A stretch of DNA of 64,000 nt from Gaiellasilicea sp963763755 (GCA_963763755.1 CAVXQE010000012.1:372001-436000); one strand, 5' to 3'. Shown: positions 38,822-48,973, counted from the stretch's first letter. A program made the numbers and translations. Notes: generated by a model from the letters alone, not told the origin.

Positions 38822-38852
38822 TATACCTGAGTGTATAATACAACTCAGTATA
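38822..38852. promoter_or_regulatory. AT-rich inverted repeat with TATAAT box
   Basis: TATACCTGAGT and ACTCAGTATA form an imperfect inverted repeat around GTATAATAC; a perfect TATAAT on the plus strand at 38834-38839 could serve the MFS gene starting at 38923, and TATACT on the minus strand could serve the ATPase. Confidence 0.45.
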
Positions 38853-38922
38853 ACAAGGGCGGAACGCGTTTCATCCGTTGTGGGCGAGGTTCCGTCACAA
38901 CCCGGGTTGAGATGCTCCAGCC

Positions 38923-40535
38923 GTGGCAGAGGTACCTGCTTCGACAGCCCCGAAGCGTGCGAGTCTCGTACTCGTCTCGCTGATCCTGGTCGCGGCGGTC
39001 GCCAACCTGAACCTGGCTGTCGCCAACGTCGCCCTGCCCTCGATCGGCGAGGCGTTCGACTCCTCGCAGACCACGCTCGACCTGATCGCAGTCGGCTACT
39101 CGCTCGGTCTCGCCGCGTCGGTGCTCTACCTCGGCGCACTCGGCGACCGCTACGGGCGCAAGCTGATGCTGCTCCTCGGCACGGCGCTGGCGATCCCCGC
39201 GGCCTGCCTCGCCGCCTGGGCGCCGAGCGACGAAGTCCTCTTCGTGGCCCGCCTCCTGGGAGGCCTCGCTGCCGGCATGGCCTACCCGACCACGCTCGCC
39301 CTGATCACCGCGCTGTGGTCCGGGCCGGGGCGAACGACGTCGATCGCGCTCTGGTCGGGGCTCGGCGGCGCGATCTCCTCGCTCGGCCCGCTGCTCTCTG
39401 GTCTGCTCTTGGAGCACTTCTGGTGGGGGTCGGTCTTCCTGATGACGTTGCCGCTCGCCGCGGTGGCGCTCGTGCTGGCCTTCCTCTTCGTCCCGAGCCA
39501 CGTCAACGAGACGACCGATCCGGTCGACAACCTCGGCGGCATCCTGTCGGTGCGTGCTGGTCGCGGCGCTGATCCTGGCGATCAACTTCGCGCCCGTCCC
39601 GAACAAGGGAACACTCGTGCTCGGGCTGGCGGCAATCGCCGTCGCCGCGCTGATCGCGTTCTACATCCGCCAGCGTCGGGCGAAGAACCCGCTCTACGAT
39701 CTCGAGGTCGCCGCACGACCCACGTTCTGGGTCGCCGCCTGCGCCGGAATCATCGTCTTCGGCTCCCTGATGGGCGCGATGTTCGTCGGCCAGCAGTTCC
39801 TGCAGAACGTGCTCGGCTACTCGACGCTCGAGGCCGGGGCCGCGATCCTGCCGGCCGCGGCTTTCATGGTCGTCGTCGCACCGCGGTCGGCGAAGCTCGT
39901 CGAGGCGCACGGTGCCCGCTTCACACTGCTCTGCGGCTACGTCTTCTGCCTGCTCGGCTTCCTCACGATGCTCCTGCTCTGGAAGGAGGGCATCTCCTAC
40001 TGGAAGGTCGGCCTCGGCTACGCACTGATGGGGATCGGCGTCGGGTTCGCCGGCACACCGGCCTCGCACTCGCTCACCGGCTCGGTCCCGGTCGAGCGCG
40101 CCGGCATGGCCTCGGGGACCGCCGACCTCCAGCGCGACCTGGGCGGCGCGATCATGCAGTCGATCATGGGCGCGCTTGCTCACGGCCGGCTACGCCGCGG
40201 CCGCGGGGGCCGCGATCGCCGGCTCGAACAAGCAGATCAACGACAGCGTGCAGAGCCAGCTGACGAAGTCCTTCGACGGTGCCGAGAGCGTTGCCGCGCA
40301 GTACCCGCAGTACGCGAGCCAGATCACGAGCGCAGCGAAGACCTCGTTCCTGGACGGCGACCAGTGGGCCTACACCGCCGGGATCGTCGCGGTCCTGCTG
40401 GGTGCGACGCTCGTGTTCTTCCTCTTCCCGAAGCATGAGGACGAGGAGCAGTTGCTCGCCCGGTACCACGCGAGGACACGACACGAGGCGAACCGGCGGA
40501 GAAGCCGGGCCTCAGGAGGCGCCGGCGACGCCTGA
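38923..40535 (+). CDS. MFS transporter, DHA2 type (two frameshifts)
   Basis: This 14-helix exporter of about 536 residues starts at GTG 38923. Blocks include NLNLAVANVALPSIGEAF, YLGALGDRYGRKLMLLLG (motif A), GLAAGMAYPTTLALITALW and SGLLLEHFWWGSVFLMTLP (motif C). Shifts near 39556 and 40178 join the later parts (ALILAINFAPVPNKGTLVLG, FLDGDQWAYTAGIVAVLLGA). The tail is charged (KHEDEEQLLARYHARTRHEA). It is likely a proton antiporter for a drug or metabolite; the neighbouring SMP-30 and SDR genes hint at sugar-acid traffic. Confidence 0.85.
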
Positions 40536-40546
40536 CCACCGGGTCG

Positions 40547-41423
40547 TCACCCTCGGAATCGGTGTGGCTGCTTCCCCGACACGCCTGGGCGAGCGACGTA
40601 CAGATCGCCCGCTCCGGGCGCGGCCGGATCGAGATCGCGCGCCGCGGTCGTGATGTAGAGGTCTTCGAGTGCGGGGCCTCCGAAGGCGCAGCTCGTGACG
40701 AGCGGTGTCGGAACCTCGACGACACCGAGCAGCTCCCCGTCCGGCGAATAGCGGCAGACGCGGGACCCGAGCCAGAAGGCGACCCAGATGCACCCCGCGG
40801 CGTCGACGGCGACTCCGTCCGGAAATCCGTCGCCGCCCTCGAAGTCGATCAGTATTCGCGAGGCGCCGAGTGTCCCGGTCAGCCCGGCAAACGCGTACGC
40901 CGAGAGCGTCCGCGCGGTCGTGTCGACGTGATACATCGTCCGCCCGTCCGGCGACCAGTCGACGCCGTTCGAGAGCGAGACACCGGCGACGACTTCGACG
41001 GCCGTTCCGTCCGGCTCGAGCCGATACAGGGCTCCCGCCCCGAGGACGTCCTCCTGCAGCGCCATGCTGCCGGCCCAGAATCGCCCGGCCGGGTCACAGG
41101 CGCCGTCGTTCATCCGGCAGAGGCTGTTCGAAGCGAGCGGTCTCGCCACAACAGTGACGTCGGGCTGTCCGGGCTCCCAGGTGGCGAAACCCTCGCGCAC
41201 CGCGAGGACGAGCCCGCCGGTCTCCCGTAACCCGACCGCACCGACCTGGCGATCGAGTGTGATCACAACGGTGTCCCGTCCGGGCGACGGGATCGAAGCG
41301 GTGCACTTCCCCACGCTCGATGTCGACCCAGTACAGACAACGGTCGTCGGCGTCCCAGACCGGTCCTTCGCCGACAACGGCTGCGCTTGCGAGTACCCGC
41401 TCCGCCGACCACATGTCCATCAC
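40547..41423 (-). CDS. SMP-30/gluconolactonase family protein (one frameshift)
   Basis: This six-bladed propeller enzyme of about 291 residues begins MMDMWSAERVLASAAVVGEGPVW, with metal ligand Glu in GEGP; after a shift near 41285 it continues VGLRETGGLVLAVREGF, then SLCRMNDGACDPAGRFWAGS, VSLSNGVDWSPDGRTMYHVD and DGFPDGVAVD, holding the Asn, Asn and Asp ligands of the divalent metal. Family members hydrolyse sugar lactones to aldonic acids. With the divergent SDR it could form a sugar dehydrogenase-lactonase pair. Confidence 0.88.
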
Positions 41424-41466
41424 GCCGTCCCTCCCTCGTCGTCCAAGAGCTCTACAGTCTCAGGTC

Positions 41467-42212
41467 TTGCACGAGGAGTGGTTCAGCGGGAGCGTGGTCG
41501 CGGTCACGGGCGGCGCCCGCGGTATCGGCGCCGCGACCGTCCTTGCGTTCAGCGACGCGGGGGCACGTGTCGCTTCCCTCGACCTCGACCCGGAGAGCGC
41601 GGCCGGCGCACCGTCGTCGAGCGCTGCGATGTCGGCTCGCCCGATCAGGTCGCGGAGGCGTTCTCGTCGATCGAGGCCCAGCTCGGCCCGGTGGATGTGC
41701 TCGTCAACAACGCCGGCGTGAACGCTGCCTTCGATCCGGTTTCGATGTCGGTGGACGACTGGGAGACGTTCTTCGCCGTCGACCTGCGCTCGATGTGGCT
41801 GTGCGCGCGCGCCGTGCTTCCACGCATGCGCGAACGCGGCAGCGGCTCGATCGTCAACGTGGCTTCCATCCAGGCAACCCTGACTCAAGCAGGCACCTTT
41901 CCCTACGCCGCTGCCAAGGCCGGTGTTCTCGGCTTGACGAAATCGCTCGCCCTCGAGGAGGGCCCGTTCGGGATCCGGGTCAATGCCGTCTCGCCCGGAT
42001 ACACCCGAACCCGGCTCGTGGCGGATCGACTGGAGGCGACCGGCGACAGTGCAGCCGCAGAGCGTGAGATCGCGGCCAAGCATGCGCTTGGACGGATCGC
42101 CGAGCCGGAAGAAGTCGCGAGCATGATCGTCGTTCTCGCCTCACCCCTGGCGTCGTTCGTGACCGGTGCCAACGTCGCGGTGGACGGCGGCCTCGGCTGT
42201 CGATTCGCCTGA
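41467..42212 (+). CDS. Short-chain dehydrogenase/reductase (one frameshift)
   Basis: This SDR of about 248 residues has GSVVAVTGGARGIGAATVLA (cofactor loop), a shift near 41605, then VLVNNAGVNAAFDP, SIVNVASIQATLTQAG, YAAAKAGVLGLTKSLALEE (catalytic Tyr/Lys) and ANVAVDGGLGCRFA at the end. Substrate unknown; the divergent SMP-30 gene suggests a sugar. The TTG start at 41467 is tentative. The stop is followed by a converging cupin gene. Confidence 0.83.
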
Positions 42213-42225
42213 ACCAGGCTGTTTC

Positions 42226-42640
42226 TCAGTCGCCGAGAGCGGGCGCTGCCGCGTACTCGGCGTCGCTGACGTGATCTCCCCAGGTTGCAGAGTTGCCTCC
42301 GTCGTCGACCTGGAGCATCGCGAGGTGGGTCATGAAGCGGCTCGGCGCCGCACCATGCCAGTGCTCCTCGCCGGGCTCGAAGAAGACCCGGTCGCCTGGC
42401 CGGATGACCTCGATCTGCCCGTCTCGCCGCTGGCACATGCCGACGCCCTCCAGGACCCAGATCGTTTGGCCGTTCGGATGGGTGTGCCAGGCGGTGCGTG
42501 CGCCGGGACGTGAAGTGGACGCTGCTCGCGCTCAGCCGTGATTCAGCGGACGGCATTGCGACGGTGTCGACATAGACCGAGCCGGTGAACCGGTCTTCAG
42601 GCCCCGCTGCGGTGTCGAGGCTGTTCCTCGTGATCTGCAT
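42226..42640 (-). CDS. Cupin-domain protein (one frameshift)
   Basis: This protein of about 137 residues begins MQITRNSLDTAAGPEDRFTG after a GGAGAG site; after a shift near 42515 it reads VHFTPGARTAWHTHPNGQTI, GVGMCQRRDGQIEVIRPGD and FFEPGEEHWHGAAPSRFMTH, carrying both cupin metal motifs (HTHPNGQT...E and EHWHGA). Small cupins of this type (carboxymuconolactone/quercetinase-like) often accompany MmyB regulators. It overlaps the end of the XRE gene by 44 bases. Confidence 0.83.
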
Positions 42641-43504
42641 GGCTCTCCTCCTGGTCTGGTGTCGCCGTCCAGCTCGCGAGCAGGTTCAGCGCCTCCTCCG
42701 ACTTCGAGCCCGGCTCGGCCGTGTAGACGAACATCGTCAGGCCGGGATCGGCCACGAGCTCCATCGCCTCGAACGTCAGGTCGAACTCGCCGACGACCGG
42801 GTGACGAAAGCGCTTGAGCCCGGTGTCGTGCCGGCGGACGTTGTGGGCGGCCCAGAGCGTCCGGAACAGCTCGCTGCGGGTCGAGAGCTCGCCGACGAGG
42901 TCGGAGAGCTCGCGGTCGTACGGGTCGCTGCCGGCTTCCGCGCGCAGGACGGCGACGACGTCGTTCGCGACGCGGTCCCAGTCGACGTAGAAGGTCGTGG
43001 CGCGAGGATCGAGGAAGACGAACCGAGCGGTGTTCGGCGGCTGCGCTGCGCTGTCGAAGTGCTCTGAGTACAGCGCCCGGCCGAGCCGGTTCGCGCCGAG
43101 GATGTCCAGCCGGCCGTTGCGCACGAACGCCGGCAGGCCGGCCATGGCGTCGAGCATGTGCTGCACGGTTGGACGGATCTGCTGCTGCGGCGCGCCGGCG
43201 CCTCCGAGGCGTCGACGTGCGCGCTGCGCGCGCGAGATCGAACAGGTGGGCGCGCTCGGTGTCGTCGAGCTGCAGCGCCCGCGCAAGCGCCTCGAGGACG
43301 GTGTCGGAGACACCGCCGGCGTTGCCGCGCTCGAGCCGGGTGTAGTAGTCGACGCTGACACCGGCGAGCAGCGCCACCTCCTCGCGGCGGAGGCCGGGGA
43401 CGCGCCGCGAGCCGCTGCCGTAGGTACGCAGACCAGCCTGCTCCGGCGTGATCTTCGCCCGCCTCGATCGTCAGGAACTCGCGGATCTCGTTCTTGGTGT
43501 CCAC
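42597..43504 (-). CDS. XRE-family regulator with MmyB-like ligand-binding domain (frameshifts)
   Basis: This protein of about 301 residues starts GTG 43504 (MDTKNEIREFLT). Once an extra base near 43455 is removed it reads SRRAKITPEQAGL and GLRREEVALLAGVSVDYYTR (helix-turn-helix). After another shift near 43222 the MmyB-like domain follows: VQHMLDAMAGLPAFVRNGRL, FVFLDPRATTFYVDWDRVAN, TLWAAHNVRRHDTGLKRFRH and LTMFVYTAEPGSKSEEAL. MmyB-like regulators bind fatty-acid-like ligands. It is divergent from the aldo/keto reductase, its likely target. Confidence 0.85.
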
Positions 43505-43631
43505 GATTGCGAGAGTAACCCCGCTCGGCGTCGGGCTGAGGGGTCCTGCCAGTACCTGGCTCAACAGGGTCGGTCAGTCCGCGCGAGCGCGTGCTTCAGT
43601 GGTGCCACCGCCCACGCGAGAAGGAGACACA

Positions 43632-44619
43632 GTGCAGACGCGAACCCTCGGAACCACGCCTGGAAGTCTCGGCCATCGGACTCGGCTGCATGGGGATGAG
43701 CCAGAGCTACCTGCCGCTCCCCGACCGGGCAGAGATGATCGGGCTGATCCGCACAGCGGTCGAACGCGGCGTGACCTTCTTCGACACCGCGCAGGTGTAC
43801 GGGCCGTTCACGAACGAGGAGCTCGTGGGCGAGGCGCTCGAGCCAGTCCGCGACCAGGTCGTGATCGCGACGAAGTTCGGCTTCGACCTGGAAGACGGGG
43901 GAAGCCGCGGGCGTCGACAGCCGCCCGGAAACGATCAGGCGGAGCGTCGACGCGTCGCTGAGGCGGCTCCGGACGGACACGATCGACCTGCTCTACCAGC
44001 ACCGCGTCGACCCGAACGTCCCGATCGAGGACGTCGCCGGCACCGTGAAGGAGCTGATCGAGGCAGGGCAAGGTGAAGCACTTCGGCCTCTCGGAGGCGG
44101 GAGTGCAGACGATCCGCCGTGCCCACGCCGTCCAGCCCGTCGCCGCCCTCCAGAGCGAGTACTCGCTCTGGTGGCGCGAGCCGGAGGCGGAGATCCTGCC
44201 GACGCTGGAGGAGCTCGGCATCGGCTTCGTCCCCTTCAGTCCGCTGGGCAAGGGCTTCCTGACCGGGAAGATCGACGAGACGACCGACGTTCGACAGCGA
44301 CGACTTCCGCACCACCGTCCCGCGCTTCGACGCGGACGCGCGCAAGGCGAATCGCGCGTTCGTCGAGCTGCTGGCTCGCGTCGCGGAGCGGAAAGGCGCG
44401 ACGCCGGCGCAGATCGCGCTCGCGTGGCTACTCGCGCAGAAGCCGTGGATCGTGCCGATTCCCGGCACGACGAAGCTGCACCGTCTGGAGGAGAACATCG
44501 CCGCAGCCGACGTCGAGCTCACGCCCGACGAGCTCGAGGAGATCGACGGCGCCGCCTCTCAGATCACGCCGGAAGGGGCGCGGTATTCGGAGAGCCTGGA
44601 GCGACTGATCGATCGCTGA
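43632..44619 (+). CDS. Aldo/keto reductase (several frameshifts)
   Basis: This reductase of about 328 residues starts at GTG 43632 after GGAGA. Catalytic blocks remain: GLGCMGMSQSYLPLPDRAEM, FFDTAQVYGPFTNEELVGEA (Asp/Tyr), VVIATKFGFDLED (Lys), IDLLYQHRVDPNVPIED (His), then AALQSEYSLWWREPE, GFVPFSPLGKGFLTGK and IVPIPGTTKLHRLEEN. Frames shift near 43662, 43900, 44070 and 44290. It belongs to the YhdN/IolS-like group of NADPH-dependent reductases and is divergent from the MmyB regulator. Confidence 0.87.
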
Positions 44620-44702
44620 CGTAAGAGCGAGACGAGATCGGGAGGTGGTCCGCCCCCTCATCCGAGGTAGAACCGCACCTTCGGATGAGGGATGATCGAG
44701 AG

Positions 44703-45178
44703 ATGCGGCGCGTCTCGTGGACCCACGTCGTCCCGGCGACTCTGCTCGTGTCTGTCGTCGTCGCCCTCGCCGGGGAACACTGCATGCGGCCGCCGCGATG
44801 ACCCCGCCGAAGGCCCTTCCCTGCGGGGACATGGTTGGCGGCCCCTGGTCGGTGAAAGACCGCCTGAGCGGCAAGAGCCTGTCCGGAAACCACTACACCG
44901 TGTCCACGGTCAACTACCCGTGCGCGAAGGCGCGGACGTTCGTCGCGAAACTGAGCCGCAGGCTCTCGCTGGGCCCCGGCCCCGTAGCCTTGCTCCCCGG
45001 CTTCATGTGCATCAGCGGCCTCCCAAAGGGCGTGCAGCTGCAGCACGGCGCGTGCGGTGTCGGCACGAGCCCGGTGATCATGCCGACGCCGGAGGTCAAG
45101 ACCTTCAGATGGCAGGCGTGTGTCGCGATCCCCTCGCGCCACCTGCACCCGACCTGCACGACGCGCACGCTGCCGTAA
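44703..45178 (+). CDS. Secreted protein of unknown function (one frameshift)
   Basis: The protein of about 157 residues has a signal peptide (MRRVSWTHVVPATLLVSVVV, then an Ala-rich cleavage region) that only joins the mature part if a shift near 44775 is allowed. The mature part contains four or more cysteines: PCGDMVGG, NYPCAKAR, GFMCISGLP, GACGVG, WQACVAIPS and HPTCTTRTLP, suggesting disulfides outside the cytoplasm. No family recognised. Confidence 0.6.
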
Positions 45179-45248
45179 AGCCGACCCGCGCACCGCCGGA
45201 GCGTTCCCTGGCCCGAACGGGATCGCCGCCTGTGAGACGATTTCGGCT

Positions 45249-45962
45249 ATGGCGTCCCACAGCGAGATCACCAGCGAGCTGGTGCCACCGCTCCCCGATA
45301 CGCAGAAGCGTCTGGTCGGTGAGTCTCGGTGGCCGCCTCTGCTTGCGGTGCTGCTGTTCCTGGGCCTGAACGTCGGGCTGCGGCTCTGGCTACCGGGCGA
45401 GGTGCTCGTAGGGGTGCCGTGGGTGCTTCCGGCGATCGAGTTGGCAACGCTGATCGTTCTGTTCGCGGGCAATCCCGGCAGTCTCACGAAGCCTCGGAGA
45501 TGGGCGCGTCCGCTCGCGCTCGCCGCCGTGGGCTTGCTGGTCACGGGCGCCCTGTGGGCGACGGTGCTGCTCGTCTACCACCTGGTCACCGGAGCGGAGG
45601 TGACCGAGTCGCCGGGCATGCTCCTCGCCGCCGCGTCGCTCGTCTACATCGGGAACAACGTCTCGTTCGCACTGCTGTACTGGCTGCTCGACAGTGGTGG
45701 ACCGGCCGCGCGCGCACGCGGAGAGCACCGAGATCGCGACTACGCGTTCACGCAGCACATGAGCCCCGAACTCGCCGCGCCCGATTGGCGGCCGGTCTTT
45801 GCTGACTACTTCCACCTGGGCTTCACCAACGCGACCGCGTTCAGCCCGACCGATGTGATGCCGCTGACGCTCAGGGCGAAATACACGATGCTCGTCCACT
45901 CGACCGTCGCACTGGCGCTCTTCGGCCTCGTCGTCGCGAGAGCGGTCAACGCCTTCGCCTAA
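45249..45962 (+). CDS. DUF1345-like integral membrane protein
   Basis: This intact 237-residue protein has about five hydrophobic helices and ends with FADYFHLGFTNATAFSPTDV and MPLTLRAKYTMLVHSTVALA, the conserved C-terminal pattern of DUF1345 membrane proteins. Function unknown. Short charged loops and an ATG at 45249 without a strong ribosome binding site. No neighbouring enzyme gives a clue. Confidence 0.75.
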   Translation: MASHSEITSELVPPLPDTQKRLVGESRWPPLLAVLLFLGLNVGLRLWLPGEVLVGVPWVLPAIELATLIVLFAGNPGSLTKPRRWARPLALAAVGLLVTGALWATVLLVYHLVTGAEVTESPGMLLAAASLVYIGNNVSFALLYWLLDSGGPAARARGEHRDRDYAFTQHMSPELAAPDWRPVFADYFHLGFTNATAFSPTDVMPLTLRAKYTMLVHSTVALALFGLVVARAVNAFA

Positions 45963-45984
45963 CCCTTCAAGGTACGCTCCGGGC

Positions 45985-46200
45985 GTGCTCCCGTGGATCA
46001 TCATCGCCGTGGTCGCCGTACCCTTGGTCGTCATCGGCTTCGTGGCGTCACGTCGAAGGACGGCCGCCGGCGAGCATCCCGCGGGCGAAGACGCTGCAGC
46101 AAGAGCCCGAACAGAGCAGGAGTTCGCCGAGGCGGAGGCCTACGAGGCGAAGTGGCGTGAGCAGGACAAGGAGAAGTTCCACAAGGAACGTTTGCCCTAG
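45985..46200 (+). CDS. Small single-helix membrane protein
   Basis: This 71-residue protein has an N-terminal membrane helix (WIIIAVVAVPLVVIGFVA) followed by a charged, probably helical cytoplasmic tail rich in Glu, Ala and Lys. The start is GTG. It follows the DUF1345 gene by 22 bases and may be co-transcribed. No family recognised. Confidence 0.6.
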   Translation: MLPWIIIAVVAVPLVVIGFVASRRRTAAGEHPAGEDAAARARTEQEFAEAEAYEAKWREQDKEKFHKERLP

Positions 46201-46216
46201 CTCGGCTCGCCTGAGG

Positions 46217-46239
46217 GCAGCCGCACTGCGCCCGGCTGC
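46217..46239. terminator. Hairpin between converging genes
   Basis: GCAGCCG and CGGCTGC form a 7-base stem with a 9-base loop, between the stop codons of the two converging genes. No T-run follows, so this is a weak terminator candidate. Confidence 0.35.
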
Positions 46240-46241
46240 GG

Positions 46242-46592
46242 TCAGCCGCTAGTGCGGTCGAGCAGCTGCAGGAGATCGTGCGCCGCGAGTTCGACGTCCT
46301 TGTGGCGCCACTCGGCCGCGCGATACACACAGGCGATCAGACCGTCGCGGTGGACGCGTCGGAAGTCCCCGTAGACGAATGCGTACCGCGCCTTCGTCTC
46401 GTCTGACGCGCCTTCCGTCAGGCCCAGGTGCCACTCCGCGTACTCGTCCCAGGAGTGGGACTCGAGGAACGCGTTCTCGTCTCCTGCGCTCGGCTGGGCG
46501 TCGCCCCAGTCGCTATCGAGCACGTACTGGCGGCTCTCGATCAGCTGACGGGCCTTCGCGACCGCTCGCTTGTTGACCGAATAGGAGGCCAT
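46242..46592 (-). CDS. Conserved hypothetical protein (small actinobacterial family)
   Basis: This intact 116-residue protein reads VNKRAVAKARQLIESRQYVL, DSDWGDAQPSA, WDEYAEWHLGLTEGASDETK and YAFVYGDFRRVHRDGLIACV, a highly conserved pattern in many Actinomycetota with no assigned function. The spacing of Trp, His and Arg is strikingly conserved in homologues I recall, which hints at an enzyme or nucleic-acid-binding role. The ATG is near a plausible site. Confidence 0.75.
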   Translation of the reverse strand: MASYSVNKRAVAKARQLIESRQYVLDSDWGDAQPSAGDENAFLESHSWDEYAEWHLGLTEGASDETKARYAFVYGDFRRVHRDGLIACVYRAAEWRHKDVELAAHDLLQLLDRTSG

Positions 46593-46683
46593 GCGACATT
46601 GTGACGTGCCTGCTTGCGCCGCCGATCGCCACTACTGTGTCGAGCGGCGTGACGAAGCGCGAGTGCGAGGGGAGAACGGGGTC

Positions 46684-47487
46684 ATGGACGTGACAGAAGG
46701 GTTACCCGCACCGGCGCGGGTCGTCTTCGCCGACGACGATGCCGTTCTGCGTGAGTTGCTTGGCGCGCTGCTGGGCTTCCTTCCTCATGTGACCGTCGTC
46801 GGCGAGGCGAGCGACGGGATCGAGGCTGTCCGGCTCGTGGCTCGGCACTACCCCGACACCGTGCTCCTCGATGTCGACATGCCGCTCCTGGATGGCTTCG
46901 CAGCTGCCGAAGTGATCCGAAGCTTCCGGCCGCGGACTCGTCTGATGCTCCACACAGGCGCGCCCGATGAGGAGAAACGGAGACGCGCGAAGGCGCTCGC
47001 GCTCCCTCTGCTCGACAAGCTGCAGCTGAAGGCGACGACCGACCTCGTTGAGGAGTACGCGGTCTCCGATCAGCATTCGCTCGCGAGCGATATCGAGCCG
47101 TTGGTTCTGCTCGCGCTGGCGGGCCGTGCGGAGGAGGGCGTGCTCGTCGTGAAGGCCGACGAGTCGATTCCGTTCTACAACCCCGCCGTGGCAGCCGCAC
47201 TCGATTTGCCGTTTCCCCCAGAGCAAGTGAGCCTCGCCGATCTGCGCGCTCGCGGGGTGCTCGGACTGCGCGCCGATGGGTCGCCGTACCCGCTCGACGA
47301 GCAGCCGCTTGCGCGCGCGCTCACGGGACGAACGCCCGTCTCCGACGTTGTCTATCTCCGGTCCGCCGACGGCGCTCTGCGACCGTTCACGATGACGTCA
47401 TTGCCGTTCTTCGACCCGGACGGGGAGCTGATCGGAGTCGGCAACTACGTCACCGCCGCGCGCGCACCGGCAGACGTAGCGGATTAG
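46684..47487 (+). CDS. Response-regulator receiver protein with C-terminal PAS-like domain
   Basis: This intact 267-residue protein has a CheY-like receiver (VVFADDDAVLRELLGALLG with the acidic pair, DTVLLDVDMPLLDGFAA with the phosphoacceptor Asp near 60, LMLHTGAPD, and Lys in LLDKLQLK near 110) followed by a PAS-like region (VLVVKADESIPFYNPAVAAA, TSLPFFDPDGELIGVGNYV). No DNA-binding domain is seen, so output is by protein contact. No histidine kinase is adjacent. GAGGGGAG lies upstream. Confidence 0.85.
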   Translation: MDVTEGLPAPARVVFADDDAVLRELLGALLGFLPHVTVVGEASDGIEAVRLVARHYPDTVLLDVDMPLLDGFAAAEVIRSFRPRTRLMLHTGAPDEEKRRRAKALALPLLDKLQLKATTDLVEEYAVSDQHSLASDIEPLVLLALAGRAEEGVLVVKADESIPFYNPAVAAALDLPFPPEQVSLADLRARGVLGLRADGSPYPLDEQPLARALTGRTPVSDVVYLRSADGALRPFTMTSLPFFDPDGELIGVGNYVTAARAPADVAD

Positions 47488-47497
47488 CCTGGCCGGC

Positions 47498-48109
47498 GTG
47501 GGATTCGTTGATTTCGTGCTCGCGCAACTCGATCGGACGCCGTCGCGGGTCCTCGAGATCGGCTGCGGCGACGGGCAGGCCGCACTCGCGCTCGCCGGGG
47601 CCGGCCATGAGGTGACGGCGATTGATCCCGTTGCGCCGGAAGGCCCGATCTTCGAGCGCGTGACGCTCGAAGAGTTCGTCCCATCTGCTCCGTTCGACGC
47701 GGTCGTCGCCAGCCGCTCACTTCACCACGTGCCGGATCTCGAGCTCGCAGTGGACAAGATCGCAGAGCTCGCCCCGCTGCTGGTCGTCGACGAATTCGCC
47801 TGGGACCGCTTCGACGAACGAACAGCTACCTGGTACCTCACGCAGCTCGACGGGCCGTCGAAGTCGACCCAGCAGTGTCTACGCGACTGGAATGAGGAAC
47901 ACGACGGTCTGCACGGCTCCAAGATGCTGCGGACCGCGTTCGACCGTCGCTTCCGTGAACAGTTCTTCGCCTGGCGCCCATACCTCCACCGCTACCCCGG
48001 GGTGCGCGCCGACCAGATGAGCGAACAGGCACTGATCGACGCCGGGGCCATCGACGCCCTCGGCTTCCGCTACGTCGGTAGACGACTTCCGGGGTCGGGC
48101 GCCGCTTAG
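47498..48109 (+). CDS. Class I SAM-dependent methyltransferase
   Basis: This intact 203-residue protein has the SAM-binding motif VLEIGCGDGQAALALAGAG near residue 18, DP at motif II (TAIDPVAP) and FDAVVASRSLHHVPDLELAV as motif IV. Substrate unknown. A GTG start 8 bases after the upstream stop implies co-transcription with the receiver-PAS gene. Confidence 0.85.
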   Translation: MGFVDFVLAQLDRTPSRVLEIGCGDGQAALALAGAGHEVTAIDPVAPEGPIFERVTLEEFVPSAPFDAVVASRSLHHVPDLELAVDKIAELAPLLVVDEFAWDRFDERTATWYLTQLDGPSKSTQQCLRDWNEEHDGLHGSKMLRTAFDRRFREQFFAWRPYLHRYPGVRADQMSEQALIDAGAIDALGFRYVGRRLPGSGAA

Positions 48110-48138
48110 GTCGGGTGCGTTCGGGCGGCTCGAGGGCG

Positions 48139-48800
48139 TCAGCCGTGTCGGCCGACGCGAACGGCGGGGAGGGCGCCGACCTCGTCCTTGGACAGGGCGA
48201 GGTGCACCGCGTCGCTCTCGACCCTGGCGACGGCCCCGATCGGGATGGTGACCTCCTTCCGTCCCCAGAGGTGGCCGCGCTCGAGGACGAAGTGCGTGAT
48301 GTGCTCGTCCGCGTCGACCACGAAGCCGTCCACCTCGCCCAGTGAATGGTCGTCCGCAGAGATGACGGCGCTCGCCCGCCGGACCTCGACCTCGCCCTTC
48401 GGCACGCGGTCGTAGTAGATGGTCACGTGGGAGTCGAACTCGCCCGGATACGGGCCTACGTCGAGCACCGGCGTAGTACGGCATCGCGAGGACGTCCTCG
48501 ACGCCGACGTCCCAGTCGGGGTCCTCGGCGGGGCTCTCTCCGAGCCGGAGGTAGGCGGCCTCGTGCACGGACTCGAACCCCTGCGCCTCGTCCAGGGTGC
48601 ACTCCAGCTCGATCTCGCGCTGCTCGTCGTCTCTGCCCTTCGCCAGCTGGATGGGCACCAGCCGCGCCTCTCCCTCGCCGTGCTCCGGCTGGACCACGAG
48701 ATGCGTCACGCGCTTCTCGAGCGGGTCGATGACGATGTCCGCCAGCTCGCCGTACACCCCGTCGGTGCAGCGGACGCGATTGCCGATCTCGAGGCGCATG
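48139..48800 (-). CDS. Double PRC-barrel protein (one frameshift)
   Basis: This protein of about 219 residues starts at the ATG at 48800 after GGAGAC. The first PRC-barrel (LEIGNRVRCTDGVYGELADI, DPLEKRVTHLVVQPEHG) and the second (SADDHSLGEVDGFVVDADEH, ITHFVLERGHLWGRKEVTIP) are joined by a shift near 48473. PRC-barrels are small beta-barrels found in the ribosome maturation factor RimM and photosynthetic reaction centres; stand-alone ones bind RNA or proteins. Function here is unknown. Confidence 0.82.
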
Positions 48801-48926
48801 TCAGTCTCCTCTCCACGCCGACAGGTCGAGCGGAGTCTACGGACGGGCGTCGAGGCGCATTGAGGGAGTGCGTCCTTCGCAGCGCAGATCGCTCGCGCGT
48901 TCACGGAAGGCACGAGCAAACTCTCA

Positions 48927-48950
48927 GATCACACAGATTTCTGTGATCTC
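48927..48950. promoter_or_regulatory. Operator palindrome before the GbsR/MarR regulator
   Basis: AGATCACA and TGTGATCT are perfect 8-base inverted arms with an 8-base spacer, 24 bases before the regulator ATG. A TATACT -10-like box at 48962-48967 lies only 6 bases before the ATG, so the message may be leaderless. Confidence 0.6.
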
Positions 48951-48973
48951 GAACATACGTGTATACTGTCGTC

